Assembly: GCA_023253415.1 (NCBI GenBank)
Contig: JALRGK010000164.1
Location: forward strand, 1-21,941
DNA: 21,941 nt
Direction of reading: 5' to 3'
Origin: Rhodocyclaceae bacterium
Lineage (GTDB): Bacteria > Pseudomonadota > Gammaproteobacteria > Burkholderiales > Rhodocyclaceae
The translations under genes and the position numbers were made by a program. The notes beneath the pieces were generated by a model. The model had not been told where the DNA came from and did not search any database. It was given only the letters and a program-made list of their open reading frames with translations. Below, in pieces: positions 15,277-21,411 of the stretch; the first letter of the stretch is position 1; the number at the start of each line of letters is the position of its first letter.

Positions 15277-16353
15277 CTACCTACGGTAGGAGTGTGTTTC
15301 ACCGATACTAAAAAGCCGGAATGCATCGCTAGAAACACCGGCAGCCATTCGCGCGCGTTCAAAGGCTTCGGGTGGTTCATCCAGCGATTCATCGCTTAAA
15401 CCATCGAATGTTCCCCAGTGGATTCCGAATGCATGCGTGGCGCGGATGGTTTTAAACACCTGAATCGCTTCCGGGGGATCCACGTGTGCGCGTTTCATAA
15501 ACCAGCGTGGATCGTAGACCCCAATCGGAATCGCTGCCAGATCAAACCCGCCGTGATGCTTTGCCAGATCATCAATATCTTTTGAATAAGCCAGATCACC
15601 AGCAAACCAGAAGCGGAAAGCCGGATGTTCAATTGCCCAGCTGCCCCATAAGGTCTTGTTCCGATCAAAAGGGGAGCGGGCTGACCAATGCTGAACCGCT
15701 AAAAACCGAAACGTGAAAGGCCCTTTGTTGCCGTTGAACAGGTATGTCGTGTCCCAATCCATTGAGATCACATTGGGATCCGGTGCATCGACTCGAGAGC
15801 CTGCAACATGTTCTGCAAACCATTCATCAACACCCAGGGGCACAAAAAATAGAGGGGTGCCGCCTGGCTGTTGCATCAGACGTCGGACCGTTTCCAGATC
15901 CAGATGATCGTAGTGATTGTGGGAGATAAAAACGGCATCGATATGCGGTAACGCCGCCAAGGGAACTCCTGGCGGCTGAGCACGTTTGGGGCCGAATGGT
16001 GGCACCGGCGATGCATATTCAGCATAGACCGGATCAAACAGAAAGTTTTTACCATCAATCTGGTAAAGCACGCTGGAGTGGCCGATCCAGGTAACTTGTG
16101 CATCACCGCCGGGTTTAGCCAGTTTTTCCGGGTTAAAGGGCATCTGAGGGGTGGGCTTGAGCGGTGGCTTGGGCAATCCACCGGTAATGCGCTCCCATTG
16201 CCAACTCAGGAAGTTCTGGCTTTTAGATAAGTCAGCGTACCGGTTTTTGAACCGGCCATCGGTATCCTTTTCGGCACCGGCAAACACCAAGCCTGCAGTA
16301 ATGCCACCGCAGATGATGAGCAGTACACGCGTGTATGTTTTAAGGTGCCGCAC
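15277..16353 (-). CDS. NAPE-PLD-like metallo-beta-lactamase-fold hydrolase
   Basis: A 358-residue metal-dependent hydrolase. It starts with a hydrophobic signal or anchor (about 9-26) and contains the dinuclear-metal motif HNHYDH (His145, His147, Asp149, His150), VQHWSARSPFD, the FAGDLAYSKD aspartate and a final HWGTF histidine. GHSSVLYQIDGKNFLFDP and the HWSAR segment resemble N-acyl-phosphatidylethanolamine phospholipase D and related proteins. The likely substrate is therefore a phospholipid or N-acyl lipid in the envelope, though UlaG-like lactonase activity is possible. It starts with GTG and follows the plsC-like gene by 33 bp on the same strand, so both are probably transcribed from the regulated promoter near 17210. 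Confidence 0.85.
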   Translation of the reverse strand: MRHLKTYTRVLLIICGGITAGLVFAGAEKDTDGRFKNRYADLSKSQNFLSWQWERITGGLPKPPLKPTPQMPFNPEKLAKPGGDAQVTWIGHSSVLYQIDGKNFLFDPVYAEYASPVPPFGPKRAQPPGVPLAALPHIDAVFISHNHYDHLDLETVRRLMQQPGGTPLFFVPLGVDEWFAEHVAGSRVDAPDPNVISMDWDTTYLFNGNKGPFTFRFLAVQHWSARSPFDRNKTLWGSWAIEHPAFRFWFAGDLAYSKDIDDLAKHHGGFDLAAIPIGVYDPRWFMKRAHVDPPEAIQVFKTIRATHAFGIHWGTFDGLSDESLDEPPEAFERARMAAGVSSDAFRLFSIGETHSYRR

Positions 16354-16386
16354 GTTCGGTGTCTTAACGATAAAACGATGGGGTGA

Positions 16387-17133
16387 CTACCGTGTTTCGT
16401 TACTTTGTGCGCGTTCCTGCATGAAGGCAATCTGCGTTTGCATCCACGCTTCGATGTGCGCATTCAAAGCCTGAGGCTTCAAGCCGCTAGGTATGGGTTT
16501 CCCAATAATCACCGTGACGATGCCTGGCCCTTTGACCGAGGCGCCCTTGGGCCACACGGCACCCGCATTGTGTGCAACCGGTAACACGGGTGCCTCCGTT
16601 TTACTGGCTAGATACGCGCCGCCGATTTGGAAGGGCAGCAACGTATGGGCATCAGCTCGGGTTCCTTCCGGAAAGATAACGACCGAAATACCCGAGGCCA
16701 GGCGATCAACGCCCTGGTCGGTCACTTTCTTCAGGGCTTTTTTGGAGGTATCGCGGTCAATCGCAATCATTTTGACGGCAGATAAACCCCAGCCGAAAAA
16801 CGGTATCTTCAATAATTCCTGTTTTAGGACGAAAACGCAGGGGTAGAACAACTGTTGTAGTCCTACGGTTTCCCAAGCGGACTGATGGTTAGAGATAACG
16901 ATGCACGCTTCCTGCGGGATATTTTCGGCACCGATGATCTCAACGCGTATACCTAGGATGTGACGCTCAAAAAACGTAAAAGTCTGGCGCCAGCACCTCA
17001 CCAGCCAGAAACGGGTTTTAAGGGGCAGCGCAAAACCGATGAGACCCAGAATGATACCGAATGGCACGGTAATCAATGCAACGGCGAAATCGAATAACAA
17101 GTTGCGGACTTTGGTGATGCATTTTGAGTTCAT
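16387..17133 (-). CDS. 1-acyl-glycerol-3-phosphate acyltransferase (PlsC-like)
   Basis: A 248-residue membrane acyltransferase transferring an acyl chain to lysophosphatidate or a lysophospholipid. Two hydrophobic segments lie in the first 40 residues. Motif I is NHQSAWE (82-88), where the usual HX4D is HX4E, a variant known in gammaproteobacterial members. KMIAIDR (about 121-127) and FPEGTR (154-159) are motifs II and III. I prefer the ATG at 17133 to a GTG two codons upstream. The gene is divergent from the second regulator, and the shared region carries operators O3 and O4. With the NAPE-PLD-like hydrolase downstream it makes a remodelling pair: one enzyme removes head groups or acyls, the other reacylates. 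That coupling is inferred from context. Confidence 0.88.
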   Translation of the reverse strand: MNSKCITKVRNLLFDFAVALITVPFGIILGLIGFALPLKTRFWLVRCWRQTFTFFERHILGIRVEIIGAENIPQEACIVISNHQSAWETVGLQQLFYPCVFVLKQELLKIPFFGWGLSAVKMIAIDRDTSKKALKKVTDQGVDRLASGISVVIFPEGTRADAHTLLPFQIGGAYLASKTEAPVLPVAHNAGAVWPKGASVKGPGIVTVIIGKPIPSGLKPQALNAHIEAWMQTQIAFMQERAQSNETR

Positions 17134-17211
17134 TTTCACACTGTACTACGTTTAATGGCCTTGAAAAAACCGGGGATAGGGTGTGCTTTTGAAAAAAATA
17201 ATGGGATTTTT

Positions 17212-17224
17212 TTGTCCAAGACAA
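17212..17224. promoter_or_regulatory. Operator palindrome O3
   Basis: TTGTCCAAGACAA, identical to O2. It lies between the divergent plsC-like gene and the second regulator gene. TTGTCT/TATTTT on the minus strand (18-bp spacing) and TTGTCC/CAAAAT on the plus strand would both use this site as part of a -35 region, so one bound protein could affect both directions. The promoter boxes are weak guesses; the repeat itself is clear. Confidence 0.65.
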
Positions 17225-17269
17225 GGAACTGGTGGCAAAATGGCTGTCAATTACATTTTCATAATGTGT

Positions 17270-17282
17270 TTGTCGCAGACAA
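17270..17282. promoter_or_regulatory. Operator palindrome O4
   Basis: TTGTCGCAGACAA keeps both TTGTC/GACAA arms. It ends 1 bp before the ATG at 17284 of the second regulator, just as O2 abuts the first regulator's start. Its centre is 58 bp from that of O3. A possible -10 (CATAAT, 17260-17265) is immediately upstream. Confidence 0.6.
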
Positions 17283-17283
17283 A

Positions 17284-18225
17284 ATGAACAAACCAGAATT
17301 TCCAAGTACGCTCCGCATGACAGAAGGCCTGCGCATCGCCGAGGTAGAGCGTGACACAGGCATCGGTAAGGATACCCTGCGTGTTTGGGAGCGACGTTAT
17401 GGTTTTCCAAACCCGGAGCGGGACGATGCGGGTGAGCGTATTTATCCGATGGAACAGATCGAGCGATTGCGCATCATTCGCCGTTTGATGGATCAGGGGC
17501 TGCGCCCAGGAAAGATCATTACACAGGATCTTTCGGCGTTGCTCCAGCTGTTGGACACCCAGACCAGTCAGACGGTCGACCCAGAACGCTACATGCAGTG
17601 CAACGGCATGCTTAAATTGTTACGAATGCACCGTGGGCATGAGCTACGTCATAGCCTCAACCGCATTCTGGTCAAAGAGGGTTTGCAGCGTTTTATCACG
17701 CACACGGTGCTCCCTATGAACGATGTGGTTGGGGATTCCTGGCTGCGGGGAGAATTGAGCGTGCCGGAGGAGCATCTCTACACCGAGCAGATCCAGAATG
17801 TGATTCGGCATGCCATCCAGCTGCAGCCAGCCATGACTCAGCCGCCGCGCATTCTCCTGACAACGTTTCCCAATGAGGAACATGGTCTTGGTCTGCTCAT
17901 GGTAGAAGCGATGTGCACTGCAGAAGGTGCGCAGTGCACGTCCTTGGGGACACGCTTGCCGTTATCGGATATTGCGAGCTATGCCAGTAACGGGGGGTTC
18001 GATGTGGTGGCCGTATCGTTCAGTGCGGCTTACCCGGGGCGCGATGCGCTCAAGGATTTGGCACAGTTCCGTGATCTGCTGGCGCCAGAAATCGTGATTT
18101 GGGCAGGGGGGAGTGCCTTGCTATCCAGAAAAGCAGAGATCACGGGCGTGCGCATCATCACTGAAATCGATGCGGTGCCTGGACTGGTTGCCCAGTGGCG
18201 ACATACGCACGAGCTGGGCGCCTAG
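17284..18225 (+). CDS. MerR-type regulator with B12-binding domain (LitR/CarH-like), copy 2
   Basis: A 313-residue paralogue of the regulator at 13179, similar over its whole length. The MerR helix-turn-helix contains RIAEVERDTGIGKDTLRVWE (17-36). W-x9-EH is Trp153/Glu163-His164, the B12 signature is E198-x-H200-x-x-G203, and VSFSAAYPGRD and WAGG follow. All adenosylcobalamin-contact motifs I can recognise are kept, so it could be an independent photosensor or a heteromeric partner of copy 1. The ATG at 17284 sits directly after operator O4 without a Shine-Dalgarno; ATG at 17317 is possible. It is divergent from the plsC-like/NAPE-PLD-like pair and converges on the small-protein operon with a 1-bp gap. 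Confidence 0.9.
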   Translation: MNKPEFPSTLRMTEGLRIAEVERDTGIGKDTLRVWERRYGFPNPERDDAGERIYPMEQIERLRIIRRLMDQGLRPGKIITQDLSALLQLLDTQTSQTVDPERYMQCNGMLKLLRMHRGHELRHSLNRILVKEGLQRFITHTVLPMNDVVGDSWLRGELSVPEEHLYTEQIQNVIRHAIQLQPAMTQPPRILLTTFPNEEHGLGLLMVEAMCTAEGAQCTSLGTRLPLSDIASYASNGGFDVVAVSFSAAYPGRDALKDLAQFRDLLAPEIVIWAGGSALLSRKAEITGVRIITEIDAVPGLVAQWRHTHELGA

Positions 18226-18226
18226 A

Positions 18227-18418
18227 TCAATCCGTCTGGTAACTGGTGATGACCTCACCCGTCATTTGGTTTAGCGCACGTACCCAATAGTTAGGGTAAG
18301 CAGTCCGAACAAGCCTGACATAATCGCGAACGACTTCAGGGCTCTTTTCAAGCTCTTCAAAAAAAATCCATTGTTCGCTGGCATTGTTTCTGACCTCGAT
18401 TTTGAAACTCAATCCCAT
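18227..18418 (-). CDS. Small protein of unknown family, copy A
   Basis: A 63-residue soluble protein, not recognised as any named family. AAGGAG precedes the ATG at good spacing. It is a clear paralogue of the upstream 58-residue protein: both have (F/Y)KIEV near the start, a W at about 17, a Glu/Leu-rich amphipathic helix, then YPxYxVRAL and a short tail. The pattern (strand, helix, strand) suggests a small alpha/beta domain that might dimerise or bind a partner protein. There is no signal peptide, membrane segment or Cys. It is the second gene of a two-gene operon under a promoter overlapping operator O5, so it belongs to the same regulon. Confidence 0.75.
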   Translation of the reverse strand: MGLSFKIEVRNNASEQWIFFEELEKSPEVVRDYVRLVRTAYPNYWVRALNQMTGEVITSYQTD

Positions 18419-18446
18419 AGAGTCTCCTTGGTTGAAAAGGCGATAT

Positions 18447-18623
18447 TCAGGCGAGCGCTATCGTCTTGGCTGACACAGAATCAAGAGCACGAACGAGATA
18501 TTCAGGATAGACCTGCTTGATCTTCTGAACACGGCGAATGATCTCTGTAATGCTGGCTTCCAGCAATTCGATGAGCACCCATTCGTGACTTGTGGGGCTT
18601 TGAACTTCAATTTTGTAGGTCAT
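18447..18623 (-). CDS. Small protein of unknown family, copy B
   Basis: A 58-residue protein starting at the ATG at 18623, with GGAG 6 bases upstream. The longer frame to 18683 would begin inside operator O5 and run across the predicted -10 box, so I reject that start. TYKIEV, HEWVLIELLE and YPEYLVRAL align with copy A without gaps over about 50 residues. It lies 28 bp upstream of copy A. The two arose by tandem duplication and have diverged strongly (roughly a third to two-fifths identical by eye), which implies that both are kept by selection. The function is unknown. Confidence 0.75.
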   Translation of the reverse strand: MTYKIEVQSPTSHEWVLIELLEASITEIIRRVQKIKQVYPEYLVRALDSVSAKTIALA

Positions 18624-18657
18624 GTCTTCTCCACGCCCATTCTTTGGGTCTGGAGGG

Positions 18658-18686
18658 ATTGTACCCAGATTTGTCCTGGGCATAAA
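18658..18686 (-). promoter_or_regulatory. Promoter of the small-protein operon
   Basis: TACAAT (18663-18658) lies 17 bp from a poor -35 box, TTTATG (18686-18681). The predicted start is near 18651, giving a leader of about 28 bases. Operator O5 covers the spacer and part of the -35, and an FNR/Anr-like site is centred near -62. A weak -35 suggests activator dependence. Confidence 0.5.
18671..18683. promoter_or_regulatory. Operator O5 (two mismatches)
   Basis: TTGTCCTGGGCAT differs from the palindrome TTGTCC-T-GGACAA at two positions. It sits between the -35 and -10 boxes of the small-protein promoter. A strong half-site, GGACAA (18741-18746), would place a second operator centre 63 bp upstream, copying the O1-O2 and O3-O4 spacing. 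Confidence 0.5.
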
Positions 18687-18706
18687 CGCTTCTGAATCAG
18701 TAAATT

Positions 18707-18720
18707 TTGATCTAGATCAG
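18707..18720. promoter_or_regulatory. FNR/Anr-like box upstream of the small-protein operon
   Basis: TTGATCTAGATCAG matches TTGAT-N4-ATCAA with one mismatch in the last base. Its centre is about 62 bp upstream of the predicted start of the small-protein operon, close to the class I activator position (-61.5). It could instead be a chance TGATCTAGATCA palindrome. Confidence 0.5.
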
Positions 18721-18775
18721 TTTTTTGTTCAGTTAAACGAGGACAAACTGCATGGAAACCAAAAACGCAGAGTCA

Positions 18776-19477
18776 TCAATCTCTTGGTTGGTTGGTTGTA
18801 ACCCGAACGAGTCCACGGCTTCTAGCGCTATCCGGATCCGTGGTATTCATGGCTTTTAGTAAGTCGGCAAGGCTGACCCAGAAGGGGGGGTATTTGAATT
18901 TGGCCACATCGATGATCAATACCGAATCTGAACTACTGTCATAGGCGGCAAGTGGTGAAAAGTGTCCACGGCCCAGTTGATCCAGCACTTGTCTGTCAAA
19001 GTTAATCACCAGACGTGTATTCGGATCTGACAGCGCTGTCGTGACCAAGTTGCGTAGGCTCGATTCAGAGAGTTGGTCACCATAAAAGACATCGACATGA
19101 ACGCCAAAGCTGCGCATCATGTCGCCACTTTGTTGTAGGGTCAGTCCAGACTTCAGGGTTGCCTCGCGGCTTTTAATAGCAAGCGTTCGCGGGTTGAAAA
19201 AAGTGTCCTGCGTGAAATAAGGAAAGGGTTTGAGCTGGGGGGATATGGGCCTTGTTTCACGCGGTAGGCTGTTGAGGACCGCGGCCATGCTCGCAGGTCC
19301 GCAAAATGCAAGGTTTTCCTGAGTATCGACAAACGGTTGAACGGCAAAATATTGGCTGTTGTAATCAGCGTGGAGCAGCCGTTGTGAACCGCCGGCTGAG
19401 TTCAGATACAGAAGTTCAGTAGCCTGAGCCAGTGCGGCGAAACTGAGGCCAAGCAGGATGATCAAAAGACGTCGCAT
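18776..19477 (-). CDS. Phytochelatin-synthase-like protease, exported
   Basis: A 233-residue member of the phytochelatin synthase (PCS) family, clan CA cysteine proteases. A signal peptide (RRLLIILLGLSFAALAQA) is followed by the triad: Cys59 in AFCGPASMAAVLNSL, His172 in GRGHFSPLAAYD and Asp190 in IIDVAKFKYPP. It has only the catalytic N-terminal domain, like cyanobacterial PCS-like proteins. Those mainly remove Gly from glutathione to give gamma-Glu-Cys and make phytochelatins poorly. Export means the substrate would be periplasmic glutathione or a conjugate. I use the ATG at 19477; a TTG at 19492 is less likely. It is divergent from the sensor kinase gene, with a perfect FNR/Anr box between them. 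Confidence 0.9.
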   Translation of the reverse strand: MRRLLIILLGLSFAALAQATELLYLNSAGGSQRLLHADYNSQYFAVQPFVDTQENLAFCGPASMAAVLNSLPRETRPISPQLKPFPYFTQDTFFNPRTLAIKSREATLKSGLTLQQSGDMMRSFGVHVDVFYGDQLSESSLRNLVTTALSDPNTRLVINFDRQVLDQLGRGHFSPLAAYDSSSDSVLIIDVAKFKYPPFWVSLADLLKAMNTTDPDSARSRGLVRVTTNQPRD

Positions 19478-19527
19478 GGATGTTTTGTTCAAAGGGTTTG
19501 TTCTGATTGTAAGAGATTGTGCTTTAT

Positions 19528-19541
19528 TTGATATACATCAA
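19528..19541. promoter_or_regulatory. Perfect FNR/Anr box between PCS-like and sensor kinase genes
   Basis: TTGATATACATCAA fits TTGAT-N4-ATCAA exactly. On the minus strand TACAAT (19511-19506) could be the -10 of the PCS-like gene, placing the box over its -35 region. In the plus direction it is about 45 bp upstream of the kinase start. Oxygen/redox control of one or both genes is likely. The direction is not resolved. Confidence 0.7.
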
Positions 19542-19578
19542 AGCAGGAGTGTTCAATGGTCGGTTCGGGTAGGTGACA

Positions 19579-21411
19579 ATGTCGGGTTTACAAACTAAAC
19601 CAACCAATTTGAAACGTCATTATCGCCGCTGCAGGTTACTGCTGGTTGGCCTCTGCCTATTACCGTTTTCAGTTCAGGCCACCGATATTCGCCTCGGCAT
19701 CTTGGCCTGGCAGGGTGAGTCAGCCTCTGCTGTCCAATGGGCCCCCTTTGTTGCGGCGTTGCAGCAGAAGTTGCCCGGCCAGCCTATCGAACCCCATTAC
19801 TACGACCTGCAAGGGATGGCACAGGCCATACAAGCGGGGGAGGTGGATTTTGTCATCACGAACCCCGGCCACTATGTGGCCCTGGAGTATGACCTAGGGA
19901 TTAGCCGTATTGCAACACAAGTACCGGAACGTTCTCGAGACGCCATGCATACCGTGGGATCGGCAGTGATCGTCCGAGCCGATCGTGCCGATCTGGCCAC
20001 GCTAACGGATCTCAAGAAGAAACGATTGGCCGCTGTTTCACCGGATGCCTTTGGGGGTTATCAGGTGATCTGGGCTGAGCTCAAAGGCATGGGGTTGGAT
20101 CCAGAGGCCGGGGACCTGACGCCGGTATTTACGGGCTTTCCGATGACGCAGGTCATTGATGACGTTCGACAGGGGAAGGCTGATGCAGGCGTGATCCGAA
20201 ACTGCCTCCTGGAGCAGCAAATCAGTGCCGGGTTCGTGAAGGCCGGTGAATTCCGGGTGCTGTCACCGCACAAATCAGAATTACCCTGTGCTACCTCATC
20301 GCGCAATTATCCCGGCTGGGCCTTTGCCGCCACTGCGGATACGCCGGGGCCGTTGTCGCGTAGCGTACTGATCGCGTTACTCTCGTTGCCACCGGGAGAT
20401 GGCGGCCAACAGTGGGGGGTGCCTGCCGACTACCATCCGGTGCACGACATGCTGCGTGAACTCAAGATACCCCCCTACGATTTTTTGCGGCAGCATAGTT
20501 TCGAGTCTTATGTTCGGGAGTATTGGCCAGTTGCCGCCGGCCTGTCGATCCTGCTTGTGTTCTGGTTGCTCTACACTGTCCGGGTAGAAGTGATGGTCCA
20601 GCGCCGGACCCGGGAACTGTCTGCCGCACTGCTACAGCGTGATGAGCTGGAAGAAAACGTCAACGCGCAACGTCAGCAGATGGAGCACCTCTCACGCTTG
20701 TCCATTCTGGGCGAACTGTCCGGCACCTTGGCGCACGAACTCAATCAGCCACTCGCCACCATTACCAACTATGCCCGGAGCCTGACGCGTCGTTTGGCCC
20801 GGGGTAACTTATCAGCGGATGCCACCGCGCAAGCTGCGGATGAAATCGCCACCGAGTCCGAACGGGCGGCTGGCATATTGAATGGCATCCGGGCCTTTGC
20901 CCGTAAGCGCATTCGCACACGGGAACGCTGTGATGTTCTGCAGCTGGTTCAGGAGGCGGTCAGGCTATTTCGCGGGATGGCTGCCAAGGCACCCGAGATT
21001 TTGATTGAAGATCATCTTAGCCCTGATACCCGATGGGTTGATGCTGATCCGCTTCAGATCCAGCAAGTGTTACTCAACCTTCTGAAAAACGCTATGGATG
21101 CTCAAAAAACTACGGGTGTCCAGCAAGCCATCGAAATCACACTCTTGCCCGCAGGGACGGGTTGGGCACAGGTGGTGGTGCGTGATCATGGCAGTGGGTT
21201 GAGCGACGAGGGTTTGCAGCAGCTTTTTGAGCCATTCTTTACCACCAAGGAAGATGGTATGGGCCTGGGGCTTTCCATTTGTAAAACCATCATCGAATCG
21301 CATGGTGGTGCACTCACGGCCCGCCTGCCTGATGATGGGCCTGGGCTGAAATTGATTTTTACGCTGGCGCTGAGCCGTCAGCGACCGAAGACAGTGAAGG
21401 AAGCCGACTAA
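19579..21411 (+). CDS. TtrS-like sensor histidine kinase with PhnD-type periplasmic domain
   Basis: A membrane sensor kinase of about 610 residues. A signal peptide (RCRLLLVGLCLLPFSVQA) is followed by a periplasmic PhnD/phosphonate-binding-like domain (about 35-300: DIRLGILAWQGE, ITNPGHYVALE, SPDAFGGYQVIW). One transmembrane helix follows (about 315-335), then a coiled coil, HisKA with phospho-His 386 (GTLAHELNQP) and HATPase (N504 in LLNLLKNA, DHGSG, GMGLGLSI). This layout is that of TtrS/ThsS, which sense tetrathionate or thiosulfate. The ligand here is not certain. The ATG at 19579 has GGTAGG at suitable spacing; a GTG at 19573 is possible. It overlaps the response regulator start (TAATG). 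Confidence 0.9.
   Translation: MSGLQTKPTNLKRHYRRCRLLLVGLCLLPFSVQATDIRLGILAWQGESASAVQWAPFVAALQQKLPGQPIEPHYYDLQGMAQAIQAGEVDFVITNPGHYVALEYDLGISRIATQVPERSRDAMHTVGSAVIVRADRADLATLTDLKKKRLAAVSPDAFGGYQVIWAELKGMGLDPEAGDLTPVFTGFPMTQVIDDVRQGKADAGVIRNCLLEQQISAGFVKAGEFRVLSPHKSELPCATSSRNYPGWAFAATADTPGPLSRSVLIALLSLPPGDGGQQWGVPADYHPVHDMLRELKIPPYDFLRQHSFESYVREYWPVAAGLSILLVFWLLYTVRVEVMVQRRTRELSAALLQRDELEENVNAQRQQMEHLSRLSILGELSGTLAHELNQPLATITNYARSLTRRLARGNLSADATAQAADEIATESERAAGILNGIRAFARKRIRTRERCDVLQLVQEAVRLFRGMAAKAPEILIEDHLSPDTRWVDADPLQIQQVLLNLLKNAMDAQKTTGVQQAIEITLLPAGTGWAQVVVRDHGSGLSDEGLQQLFEPFFTTKEDGMGLGLSICKTIIESHGGALTARLPDDGPGLKLIFTLALSRQRPKTVKEAD

Noticed and set aside
15274..15289. CTACC/GGTAG hairpin as terminator between DUF1622 and the metallo-hydrolase gene
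   Set aside because: The stem is only 5 bp with a 3-base loop and no U-tract, and it lies largely in the hydrolase coding end.
17155..17283. N-terminal extension of the second regulator
   Set aside because: It covers operators O3 and O4 and has no MerR-family similarity; the MerR domain begins after 17284.
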